From positions 393,992,249-394,056,248 of the forward strand of contig NC_061510.1 of the NCBI RefSeq assembly GCF_022539505.1: a stretch of DNA of 64,000 nt, given 5' to 3'. This DNA is from Lolium rigidum. Its lineage: Eukaryota; Streptophyta; Magnoliopsida; Poales; Poaceae. Below, piece by piece: positions 19,777 to 30,000 of this stretch (positions are counted from its first letter, which is position 1; the number at the start of each line of letters is the position of its first letter). The notes under the pieces were generated by a model, which was not told the origin of the DNA, did no database searches, and was given only the letters and a program-made list of their open reading frames with translations. A program made the translations under genes and the position numbers.

Positions 19777-20951
19777 TGTTATCACCAGATTTTGGCTAAA
19801 TCAGGAGGTGGGCCGCGATCAAGATGGGCTTGGAAGATTACATATGAAAGATCTATGAAGCGGCCTCGCACGGAGAAGTTGGGCTAGTTAGCCCGTGTAT
19901 CTTAGTAGAATAAATTATGTATCGATTTAGAAGTTAGAGTTTATCTCGTGCACGGTTTAGTGCACGTCCACATTAGAAAGTCCCCTGGACTATAAATATG
20001 TACCTAGGGTTTATGGAATAAACAACAACTCACGTTCAACCCCAAAACAAACCAATCTCGGCGCATCGCCAACTCCTTCGTCTCGAGGGTTTCTATCAGG
20101 TAAGCGACATGCTGCCTAGATCGCATCTTGCGATCTAGGCAGCACAAGCCCCACGTTGTTCATGCGTTGCTCATACTGAAGCGCTTTTGATGGCGAGCAA
20201 CGTAGTTATCATTAGATGTGTTAGGGTTAGCATTGTTCTTCGTTTAAGCATGCTTACGTAGTGCAACCCTTGCATATCTAGCCGTCCTCACGCCTATCCC
20301 GGGTGTGGGGCGGCACCCCGCTTGATCATTATTTAGTAGATCTGATCCGTTACGATTGCTCCTTGTTCTACAAGGATTAGTTTAATATCTGCAATAGTTT
20401 GGCCTTACAAAGGGGGGGAGGATCCTGTGGCACGTAGGGTGGCGTTCGCGAGTCCTAAACGGGATGTTCCTAGGATCAACTTCATGTTGGTTTTCTGGCC
20501 TTGTTTAGGATCGGCTTGCGAGCACCGTGCGTGGCCATCTGGCCCAACCTGGAGTAGGATGATCCGATTATGTGGTGAAAACCCTAAATCGTCGTAGATC
20601 TCATTAGCTTCATCTTGATCAAGCAGGACCACCAAGTATTCGTACACCCCGTACGGATCATGGGTGGATCGGCTCTTTGAGCCGATTCACGGGATAACCC
20701 GAGAGCCGATCGAGGCTCGTATTTAACGTTTACATGTATGCCCTGCAGAAACTAAGCGAGGCAATCTCATCACCTTCCCGACCGGGTATAGGTCAGGTGG
20801 CACGCCCTTGCACTTCGCAACGCCGCGTGTGACCAGAAGAGCATTGCGGGCCGTCGCTCGGAGGGGTCTCAGCCAGCCGCAGCTCTAGGCTCCCCCCGGC
20901 TCTACAGTGTTGACAAGGCCGCTGCCCGCCGGTGGGTTTTGGCAGTCAACA
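19777..20951 (+). repeat. 3' LTR of element B
   Basis: 1175 bp, near identical to 16294-17469. Hairpin at 20668-20686. Confidence 0.93.
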
Positions 20952-21151
20952 ATAGGAGACTAAGTATTATTGTTCAATTATCGTTTCAAGTTCTGTGCAG
21001 GAAATCTATCATCAAGGTGGCAAAGTCCATTAGTTGTGCAAGAGGTGTATCACTCTGGAGCCATCCGTCTTCATAGAGATTACAAAGGTAAATCTCATGT
21101 TGTTAATGTACAACGTCTTAAACATTATATTTTAGGTGAAAAGTTCATATG
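20952..21151 (+). pseudogene. Athila-type integrase fragment, right part
   Basis: Resumes the frame cut at 16293: after the duplicated ATAGG it reads VLLFNYRFKFCAGNLSSRWQ, PLVVQEVYHSGAIRLH and KSHVVNVQRLKHYILGE, the C-terminal part of Athila-type integrases, and stops at 21151. One TAA interrupts it just after the junction. Confidence 0.85.
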
Positions 21152-21566
21152 AAAGGGAGTAGTTAAATCTCCAGAGTCCAGAAGCCATGATTGTAAATAA
21201 TTATCCCCTACCAGACATCAAAAACCAATAAAAGTCGAGATCAGGTACGTAGAGATCTCGGAATCTCTTCATATTTTAGGATAGTTATTTTTTGAAAAAT
21301 AAAGTGTATCACAAAATATTTGGACGAAACGGAGTTAAGACGGGCAAAAGAGACCAGGTAGCGCACCCCCTTGCCCGGGCGCGCCAACCGAGGTCTTTTG
21401 CCCCTTAGACTTCCGTTTCGCATCTGTTTCGTCTCCAACTCTTCGTGTTGACCTAAAATTGTCAATATATACCCCCTCTGCTGATCTAATCTCGCATCGA
21501 GTCATTTCGAGCGAACATTGTTTTCTACCCCGTGTTTCAGGTTTCTCTCCCGCAAAAGTCTTCGCC
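21152..21566. other. Unassigned DNA after the Athila relic
   Basis: No gene seen. It contains TATATA near 21466 and a pyrimidine-rich leader before the ATG at 21567. It could be part of the Athila element or of another decayed repeat. Confidence 0.5.
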
Positions 21567-21755
21567 ATGTCTTCGGGAGATTCCTACAAATGCTCTTCTA
21601 TGCAAGATGATGATGAGCTCGATGGGCTTAGCCCCACATCCATGTGGAGGATGAGAAGGAGTAAAGACTACTCTGATGAAGAAGAAGAAGAAGAAGAGGA
21701 GGAGGAAAAGGAACATGTGGAAAAAGAAGAAGGCAATGAAGATGAAGGAGAATAA
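21567..21755 (+). CDS. Short acidic hypothetical ORF (62 aa)
   Basis: Starts MSSGDSYKCSSMQDDDELDG, contains SPTSMWRMRRSKDYSD and ends in a poly-Glu tract. A second frame (21815-22063, basic, with MSMGGRAPRNCLASKNLFAN and RRKKNMRVPARDPPEWKPSK) follows after stops. Together they may be the remains of one longer protein, possibly an element-encoded gag or accessory ORF given the surrounding relics. I do not recognise the family. The poly-Glu tract alone would keep the frame open, so confidence that it is a gene is low. Confidence 0.35.
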   Translation: MSSGDSYKCSSMQDDDELDGLSPTSMWRMRRSKDYSDEEEEEEEEEEKEHVEKEEGNEDEGE

Positions 21756-22209
21756 GATCACAAGAACATCACCAACACTGAATACAAGGGGGAGTTTCAC
21801 CCACCTCCATACCTTTGGCTGCAGTGAGGGTGGTGTCGCTTCCTAGGAAGCTAAGGCGAACCGCTTGCATGAGCATGGGTGGAAGAGCTCCTAGAAACTG
21901 TCTTGCATCCAAAAATCTTTTTGCTAATCTTCGTCGCAAGAAAAACATGAGGGTTCCGGCAAGGGATCCTCCAGAGTGGAAGCCTAGCAAGGAGTTGGAA
22001 ATGATGGATAGCTTCACAGTAGGTGATCTACATATTGATTGCCAATGTGAGATAACTATGTAGAGAAAAATAGGTTCAAGAATGAGGTGCTTGGCATCAA
22101 TGAACCACTTATTGTAATTGTTGTAATTTATTGTGTGATTTATTAATATCTATAATTCCCCTTTTGTAATTGTTGTAATTTATTATTCAAAATGTTAATT
22201 TGGATTCTA

Positions 22210-22626
22210 ATTGTATACTTGATTTTTTTTAGAAATGGGGCATCCCTAGCCTCTACATCAATCGATGCACACGACTTAATTGTACACTTGATTATAGTTC
22301 AAATTTAAATTCAAATGATGTGTTTGAATTTCAATTCAAAGTAATTATTTGAATTCAAGTGCTTTACTTATTGCACTCCAGTTTTGAATTCAAGTTGTAG
22401 ATTTGAATTTCAATTCAAATTTCTTCCCTCTCAAAACCCTAAGTGCAAAGAGGTCATGTCGAAATCTATCGTACTCTCGCCACGACTAAACCCTAATTCA
22501 CATCGAGAGAGAGACATCGACCCTCTAGGTTTTATGCATTTAAGCGCGAAATTTTCCCCATTTTGCGATGCAATGCACAATCCTTTCTAAAACTATCCGG
22601 TCGTCCTAAAACCTGGGATGTTACAT
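22210..22626 (-). repeat. Inverted LTR remnant (TGTAACATCCCAGG start)
   Basis: Read on the minus strand, it begins TGTAACATCCCAGG at 22626. It then shares GTGCATTGCAT and GGGGAAAATTTCGCGCTT, a TCTCTCTCGA leader and runs of AATTCAAATT with the start of the element D LTR at 40478. It is a degenerate LTR of a related family in reverse orientation. Its left limit is not clear. It breaks the LINE frame at 22627. Confidence 0.65.
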
Positions 22627-22938
22627 TTTATCAAAATCTCATTGCCACCCGAGGATAAGATCATCTCCATCCAACCTTGTACCCTTTTCCACACTGTATC
22701 TTTAAATTATTTGGAGCAACCATTCTGAGTGACCCACATCCCATGGCAGTCCGAAATATCTATCAGACAAAGTTTCATTTGGCACCTCCAAAATAATTTT
22801 CAGGGCATTACGTGTCAACTCAGAAACCCCTTGCTGAAAAAAATCGATGATTTCTCTTTGATTATTCTCTGCCCGACGCCCCACTATATTGCTGAAGAAG
22901 ATTGCCGACATATGTCGCCTGCACGTCACTAAGGCCAA
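22627..22938 (-). pseudogene. LINE (non-LTR) reverse-transcriptase fragment
   Basis: On the minus strand the sequence reads LTRNALKIILEVPNETLSDR, YFGLPWDVGHSE and, in a shifted frame, WMEMILSSGGNEILIK. This is the stretch after the RT domain in plant L1-type LINEs (families usually read YLGLP and W..K.LS.GG+EVLIK). It is truncated at 22627 by the inverted LTR remnant. Frameshifts make it non-functional. Confidence 0.7.
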
Positions 22939-23559
22939 AAAAACACCATCATCAAAAACTAAAAGGTGGTTAACACCAGGGCAGTAGCTACCGCCTTCAC
23001 ACCCTGAACCCCTGTATCAGCAGAATTCGCCTTTATCAAACACAAGAGACACATTTTTATTGAATCATTACGGCGCTAAGTTTAGCTGGGCTCCTCTCAA
23101 ACAAAAAAGTTTGTCTGGGCTTGGAATTCGAGAATTAGTTGCCTTAGGAGAAACTTGGGCCTGGCTGTTCGGTTATAGCCAGGCGAGCGCATCTGTGCTT
23201 ATATGCATACGTGCGACGGCGGACCCGATTACTCTATCGATCGCAGAAACCACGAGCTACACGGAGCGTCGCTGCGGCAGCTGGCGAGGCGGAGAGGGCT
23301 AGAGCTTGAGGCGAATAGGAGAGCGAGAGAAGGAGATTGACGCCCCGGCGAGACTTTGTGCGAGTACCGAATTTGAAATACTGCTGTCGGTAACACAGCG
23401 ACGGCCCCTTCTAAGAGCAGACCAAATCCCATAATTCAAGGTGAGGATTTTAGATCCATTAGATGAAAGCCAGGTATCAAAAATCAGAGTGCCCAACTAT
23501 GGTTTCTTAAGTATGATTTTCTAATTTGCTAGTTTTAAAAAAAATCCGTCGTCGCCATG
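22939..23559. other. Unassigned DNA
   Basis: No gene recognised. The open frames at 23060-23302 and on the reverse strand have no motif. It may be more LINE or host sequence. Confidence 0.4.
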
Positions 23560-23989
23560 TGCCGAGCAGCAGCGAAGCAACACAGGTGAAGTGCAGAGTC
23601 CTACCTTTCAGGGTGAAAACCCAAGGTCTGGCCTTAACTGGTTGTGCCTGACAATGATCTTGGTGGAGGCATTGTTTTGAGAGCGGGGACTATCTTCAGG
23701 GTGAAAATCTAAGACCTTTAATCGGACGACGACGGTGTTTGAGCACTGTTCCTTTCTTGCAGGCGTCGTTTTTTGGAGAGTCTGTAATTCAGGTGTTGTC
23801 TTGGCGGTGGATGTATTGCTGTTATTAGGCTCGAGATACTGTAGCGGAACTTTTGTTTTTTAGTTTCTTTTCCTTTTTTTTGGATGTATGTATCCGTAGA
23901 GCCATTAGGGTGGTGCGTTGTTGCAGAGGCTGAGTGTAATTGGTATCTTCTTGATATTAATATATTCCCTTTATCGAAAAAAAAACAGC
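23560..23989 (+). mobile_element. LINE-like 3' tail with poly-A
   Basis: The stretch has GGTGAAAACCCAAGGTCTGG and GGTGAAAATCTAAGACC repeats, a T-rich section, and the end TTGATATTAATATATTCCCT followed by CGAAAAAAAAAC. This is typical of plant LINE 3' UTRs ending in poly-A. It is on the plus strand, opposite to the RT fragment at 22627, so it is probably a separate insertion. Confidence 0.5.
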
Positions 23990-24148
23990 GAGCAATAGAC
24001 ATGAGCCCGCGGAACAAATAGATGCGAATTGGTATTTAAGATTCATTACGTGGGTTAAATCTTGACTTGCATCTTTTACACGATGCAACCCGTGCGTGAA
24101 TTTTACTTTATGTCCTGTTGATTTAGTTTTGGGTCGTATAATTTATTA

Positions 24149-24228
24149 CTCTCTCCTCCCACGAAATATGTCTTATACATCTAAATTTAGGCAAAGTTAA
24201 GACATGTTTTATAAGACGAAGGGAGTGC
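24149..24228. mobile_element. Stowaway-like MITE, 80 bp
   Basis: Starts CTCTCTCCTCCCACGAAATA and ends AAGACGAAGGGAGTGC, flanked by TA on both sides. It contains TGTCTTA and TAAGACA inverted arms. It lies about 140 bases upstream of the ATG of MATH-BTB gene 2. Confidence 0.65.
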
Positions 24229-24365
24229 TATATTTAGTAATTTTACTTTTCAATCAATCATTTTCGCCACACGAGATTAATTTGTCCTCCCCTACTGCAG
24301 GAAACTCTTTCCTCTCGCTAATCTTCCATCCTGCTCCAGGCTACCAAACTCACTTCCAGAGCAGA

Positions 24366-25469
24366 ATGGCAGAGCATTGCAAGATTTCTGCTGTCTTTGT
24401 GGCTGAGGAAATGTCATATGTGGCTGAGGAAAAGTTACATTTTGTGCTCAAGCTAGATGGATACTCAAGAGCCAAGGAGATATTCAAGACGGGCGAACAG
24501 GTGGTTTCTAATCAGTTCACTGTTGGAGGTCATACCTGGGCCGTGAGATATTTTCCAAACGGTGTCAGCGAGAAGTATGCCAATTTCATATCTGTGTATC
24601 TGCTTCTTAAATCTGCTAGTGAAAAAGGCACGAAGGCGACATTTACGCTGAGCGTGCTTGACAAGGATGGGGAACCGGTTCGTTCATTCAGCCGCACCGT
24701 CCATATACACACTTTCTCAAGGGGAGAAGCATCAGATTGGGGACACCATGACATGATCAAGAAGGTAGATCTGGAGGGTTCGGAGCATCTGAGAGACGAC
24801 TGTTTGACCATGAGGTGTGATATCGTCATGAAGGAGAACCACGACGAAGAAACAAGCGACTTGCACCGGCATCTCGGTAACCTCCTAAAGAGCAAGGATG
24901 CAGCCGACGTAACCTTTCAAGTCGGTGGAGAGTGGTTTTCGGCTCACAGGTGCATCCTCGCTGCTCGGTCAACCGTTTTCAAGGCGGAGCTCCTCGGCGC
25001 CATGAAGGAGAGTTCTCCCGGTAGTCCAATCGAGATTCGTGACATGGAGGCTGATGTGTTCAACTCCTTGCTCCATTTCATATACACCGAATCACTTCCT
25101 CCGCCCGAGAGTGCTACCAACAAAGGTGCTGAAGCACATGGAGACTTGGTGATGGCTGGTCATTTGCTTGTAGCAGCCGATAGGTACGATATCGGGAGGC
25201 TGAAACTTATATGTGAGAAGAAACTGTGCGATCACATGGATTCCGACATGGTGGCAACCAACTTGGCTTTGGCCGAGCAGCATGGTTTCCATGGCCTCAA
25301 AAAAGCTTGTTTGAAATTCCTAGCTTGTGCTTCCAACTTGAAGGCAATGGTGGAGAGCGATGGATTTGAGCATCTAAAATCCAGCTGCCCGTTTGTTGTC
25401 AAGGAGCTGATAGCTAGAGTTCAGCCGGCTGAACTAAAGGCGAAGAAGGATCTTGTGATGGAAATTTGA
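24366..25469 (+). CDS. MATH-BTB domain protein (gene 2), predicted CUL3 adaptor
   Basis: Single exon, 367 residues, with MATH (about 25-155), BTB (about 165-290, DVTFQVGGEWFSAHRCILAA, FKAELLGAMKE, MAGHLLVAADRY) and a BACK-like tail (292-357). The frame is open back to 24204, but the start at 24366 (MAEHCKISAV) matches the paralogue at 1859 and follows a leader shared with it (24303 on), so the upstream 54 codons are taken as 5' UTR. Predicted role is substrate recognition for a cullin-3 ubiquitin ligase. It keeps the conserved residues that gene 1 has lost. An in-frame local duplication (GTGGCTGAGGAA at 24399-24410 and 24420-24431, encoding VAEE twice) adds residues at the start of MATH. It is the better preserved of the two copies. 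Confidence 0.94.
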   Translation: MAEHCKISAVFVAEEMSYVAEEKLHFVLKLDGYSRAKEIFKTGEQVVSNQFTVGGHTWAVRYFPNGVSEKYANFISVYLLLKSASEKGTKATFTLSVLDKDGEPVRSFSRTVHIHTFSRGEASDWGHHDMIKKVDLEGSEHLRDDCLTMRCDIVMKENHDEETSDLHRHLGNLLKSKDAADVTFQVGGEWFSAHRCILAARSTVFKAELLGAMKESSPGSPIEIRDMEADVFNSLLHFIYTESLPPPESATNKGAEAHGDLVMAGHLLVAADRYDIGRLKLICEKKLCDHMDSDMVATNLALAEQHGFHGLKKACLKFLACASNLKAMVESDGFEHLKSSCPFVVKELIARVQPAELKAKKDLVMEI

Positions 25470-25539
25470 TAGAACTGATCAATAATTATCATCCACTTAC
25501 TGCTAAGCGCTGTGCTTGTCTCCAAGTATTGTTGCGTAA

Positions 25540-25849
25540 GACTGGTTATAGTGCATAGTATCATATACTAGTATCATGCATATGATACTTGTTTATGATA
25601 CTATCTCTATAGTGGGTGCTATTATAGAGTAGTAACATAAACTTCCAAATTTATTGTTTTGTAGAATCTCAATGTAAATCTACGTACCAGATTTATTTTC
25701 CATTTACTTTTCTCGTAACATGCGCTATGATACAGTATCCACCTATGTTACTCTAATCCTATCTCTTCTCCTTAATTAGATGCCACATCATTATTTTAGT
25801 GGACATAAAATGCATGATACTATCTATGATACTATCACTATGACCAACC
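25540..25849. mobile_element. Tourist-like (PIF/Harbinger) MITE, 310 bp
   Basis: Ends GACTGGTTATAGTG and, inverted, GGTTGGTCATAGTG. The 3-bp duplication TAA lies at 25537-25539 and 25850-25852. Many ATGATACTAT and TAGTATCAT segments make it strongly self-complementary. It lies 70 bases after the stop of MATH-BTB gene 2. Confidence 0.8.
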
Positions 25850-26473
25850 TAATGCGTACAATCTTTTAGTCATATATGCTCATGAGAGTACAATGGGTAT
25901 TTATTTTTTCTGTTAAACCCAAAAAGGAGTAATTTTCAAATTGCCCAACTACCATGTTTATCAAATGTGTATTAGTTTGATAATAAATGAGATCACCATA
26001 ATCATATTTGCACCGTCGCTTTTATATCTATTTAAATGTTTGTTCGACCTGTTTTTGTCTAATTCTGTTTTTTCTCGGAAACAGGGACTTACAACCTCTA
26101 GAACGATAGAAAACAAATTTATGTACCCCCCTCTTTGTACAAAACAGGTTTATGTATATAGCATTAAGAACATTTCATAAACCCCACCTTTGCACGCAAC
26201 TGTTGTATTGCCGTTCTGTGATATATGATGTACTGCGGTAGGGGGTAGTGAAAACGTTTTCCAAAATCTCCGAAAATGAATAGTACAGTCTGTTAGGTTG
26301 TTGAAAGTGATCACGAGAATCAGTTTGGTGGTGTGGATGATGATTATTAGTTTGGACCGTTCATGGCTACGTTCATCTGGATGCCTGAGTTGTCCGGGTT
26401 CATTGATTTTCCTGTGACCGCTTGTCCTTGTTGTTTCAGTTCCGTGAAATAGTCTTGTCCTGTAATTCAGTTA
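25850..26473. other. Intergenic DNA between MITE and CACTA
   Basis: AT-rich sequence with no gene recognised. Confidence 0.6.
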
Positions 26474-26700
26474 CACTGGTGGAAAAAGGGCCTTTGGTCG
26501 CGGTTCGCAACTGCCATTAGTCGTGGTTGCGCAACCGCGACCAAAGTAGCGCGACTAAAGGCCTCCCCCTTTAGTCGCGGTTCCTTACGAACCGTGACTA
26601 AAGGCCCGTCCACGTGAGCGCCAGGCGACCGTCGGGGCGGAGGCCCTTTAGTCGCGGTTCTTCTGGCCGACCGCGACTAAAGGCCGCCGCAGGTTTAGGG
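26474..26700. repeat. Left terminus and subterminal repeats of the CACTA
   Basis: Inverted pairs of TTTAGTCGCGGTT and AACCGCGACTAAAG motifs after the CACTG terminus. In En/Spm such motifs are bound by the element-encoded TnpA. Confidence 0.85.
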
Positions 26701-27033
26701 TTTTAGGCCCCCCCTAAACCTGCCCCCCTAAACCTGTTTTCTGTTTAATTTGTATTGTTTTATTTCTTTTGTGCTTTATTTGTAATTTTGAAGTAGTTTC
26801 ACATATTCTACGGTACTACATACATGCATGCATATGAATGTACAATTTCAAACAAATTTGAAATTAGAACCAAAAAGAATTCAAGAGGAATATACAATAT
26901 ATATTCAATATCATCGGATGACCATATACAAGTTTGAACAAGTTTCCATACATAATTTAATGCATGTATAGTTCTACGTCCTCTACGTAGTGTTGTCCTG
27001 TAGGATCGATGACTTCCCTCGCGAACCATCCAG

Positions 27034-30000
27034 CTAGTTCCTCCTGAAGTGGTCGGAAGCGAGCTTCGGACTAAGCGTCTTCCGGAGGTTATTCCTCTTG
27101 ATGTTGATCTCATCCGACTGGTCCCGCTCGTTGGTGTATCTCCGGATCCTCTCACAAACATAGTATCCACATAGATTGGTCCCCGGTGGCTGAATATCCC
27201 CAGTCGTCCGCACTGCCCTTTTAAAATGTAGCTCTTTTTTGAATTCACCGACCTTTTCATCTACGAACCGTCTCCAAACCCTACGAGCCAAAGAAAATTA
27301 AATGAACAAGAGAGTTATTAATTAGTTACTTGATATTAGGAAATAATGAACGGAATAGGCCGATCGATATAGAGCGCAAATGAATGAAAACAATTACTTT
27401 TGCATCATTTTTCTCATGTCGGCCCAAAGCGCCGCATCCATATTCAGAGAGTCGTGGACGAGAACTGTGGAGGTGTGAAATTGAATTACCATCGGAATCC
27501 GAGTGGAACCTCGCGGACACGATACATGCACGAGTCATGCATATATAACTCATCGATTAGCCACATACCATGCATGGAGTAAACAAAAGAGAATGTGCTC
27601 AAGACAGAAACACTCACCCAAAATGGTAAGGAAATAGAATATCACTTTTGAGTTCCTGTTTTCTAAGAAACCGCCACAGGTCTTCCTCCACGTCGGCGGG
27701 GTGGTGTTCTAACACATATGAATTAACGATGTGTGGGTCAATGAACCCAACATCATGGATGTTCCTTATTTGCATTTCCCGCTTCTTCATTCTGCATAAT
27801 AGCGTACACAACAAGATAGTTAGGACAATATATAGTGCATGCAATGAACGAGATGGGGTAGAAATTAATAAATCACTTACAGAACGTAGCAACTGATGAT
27901 AGATTTGTCGAGGTCGCGCAGATTGAACAGCTGGAACAATTCACTCCGATGAATTGTTATATTGTAATGTTTGAAGTGATGCTCAGCTCTAACTTCCGCA
28001 TAAATATAGTCTTTGGCGTTTTTAAGTTTTATGTAACTCTTGTACCAATTTAGCAGACCTTTCATTTGTCGAGGTAGATCCTCTTCCTGCGCAGGCTCGA
28101 CGAGAGGGCCATTCTTCACATATGTAAATACTACGTCCTTCATTGGCGCCTCATCAAGGCCTAACGAGTGCACGAAGAGTGATACCTAAGGTGGCCGCTT
28201 GTTCTCTGGCACTCGTTACAGTCAATCCATGTGCTGCCGCAGCTGCTATGATATCGGGGGCATCCGGACCGGCGGCTTGCACTATGAGCAGGGCGATCGA
28301 TTGTTTACTTTGTTCCCCGAGCTGGGCAACTTCCTTCCCCCTTTCTAATTTTTTCTCGGCCTCCTCCAAGGCTTTCTTCTCCTGCTTCTCCGCCAACTCT
28401 TGGTTCCTCTTGAACGCGAGTGCTTGCCTACGAAGTTCACGTGCATAGTCGTCGGGCAGATTCTTTGCGGCTTGGGACGGTGTGTTCAAAAATGACTTAG
28501 CCCACTTCTTTTGCTCATCGGAAAATACCGGCTTGGGCTCGCCCTCTATTTTCTTCTTGCAGCTCGCCTTCCATTTCTCTAAATCAGCAGCCGCGCCCGC
28601 CTCGACTTCCTCGGCACTACTTTCCCAAGGCCTCGTGGGGAGAGGCTTCGGTGATACCTCCGGTACCTTTGTTTTCTTAGGTACGTAAGGGTCCGGGTTA
28701 ATAATCCAGGACTGCTGCTTCGCTTCTTCGCCGGAGGTGGATTGGGGGCGGCGTCTGCTTACCCGCCCGGGGCGGACTAGGGGGCGGCGGCTGCTTACCC
28801 GCCGGAGGTGAATTGGGGGCGGCGTCGGCCCTCGTGAAGGAGGTGTAGGTGAAGCACCACCACCACCACCGCCACCGCCGCCACCACCACCACCGTAGGG
28901 GGTGGACTTGTTGGCGCCTCGCCCGGAAACTTGATAAACTTCTTCGCCATAGAATGAACCGACGCTTGACATCTCCAAGTCTTGTCGCCCCTTCGGGTGT
29001 AGCAATGTCAATGTCCAGGTCCTCAAACCCTTGGACTATGTCCTCCACCGTGACACGAGCATAGCCATCTTGAATGGGGTTGTTGTGGTGGAGTGCTCCG
29101 GTGGTAAAGCACTGCCGATGGCTACCTTCATGGACATGTTCCCGATAGGATAATACAGATGACATGCTTTCATCTCCTTTATATCGTCCACGGGGTAGCG
29201 AGGAGGCTCCGGTGTAGTAATTTCGACCACCAGAGGCTCCGGTGCAGTAATTTCGATCGTCGGTTCACCAGCCGGTGGGGCCTCCGTGGAAGCCACGCTG
29301 CTTCTCCGCTGCTGGCCGCTTCCGAGATCCAATGGATGATCTTCATGCTGCGCCCGAGCTGCATCTCTTTCGGCTACTAGTACACTCACGGTTTTCTTCA
29401 TGACATCCATTTCCGATGCCAACCGCGCCACAACATCCGCTTCCCGATCCATCTTTCTCTTACGGCTTCGTAACCGTACGGGTCATCGTTCGGGGAACCC
29501 TATTTTCCACGGAATGGGCCCCATGCCTCGTACACGTCCTCCGTGTTCGGGATTCCCGAGGGCTTTTGTCGGGACGTCGTTCTCTCCGTTGAACTTGATC
29601 CTCCCCTCTTGAGCATCCCTCATTGCCTCAATAAGCTTTTGGGTGGGTTTAATTATTTTGCCCCGGTAAACACACTCCCTTGTCTCCGGGTTCAGCGATC
29701 CCCCATGCCCGTACCACCAGCTTTTGGCCCTTGGGTCCCATCCCTCCGTACCTGGATGGATTCCTCGCGCCCTCAGCTCGTTCTCCATCTTCTCCCACCT
29801 AGGCTGCCAAAAGCGATACCCTCCTGGCCCCATTTTATGATTGTACTCCTTCTTGGCCGCATTATCCTTATTTTTTTCGATATTTCAAGGAACTGCTCCG
29901 TTTTCTTTTGCTTCACAAATTCTGGCCAATCATGTTGCAGTTTCTCATATTGTCCTTTGAAATCCGGAGTCTTGCCCGGCTTGACAAAGTCATGGGCTAG

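Larger units (their letters stand above)
16294..20951 (+). mobile_element. Element B: internally deleted Tat-lineage LTR element
   Basis: 4658 bp with LTRs 16294-17469 and 19777-20951 and a perfect 5-bp target duplication ATAGG (16289-16293 and 20952-20956). The interior is only 2307 bp. After the PBS it jumps to the protease end (KLVLSTGL motif, also in element A near 9340). It then keeps the region with the GGCCGATT hairpins, loses RT to integrase, and retains the 3' non-coding region, antisense ORF and PPT. It therefore lacks gag and pol and could move only with help. The two LTRs differ at roughly ten positions, fewer than in element A, so it inserted later. Confidence 0.93.

Noticed and set aside
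28849..29064. His-rich plus-strand frame
   Set aside because: Complement of the Gly-rich linker of the CACTA gene.
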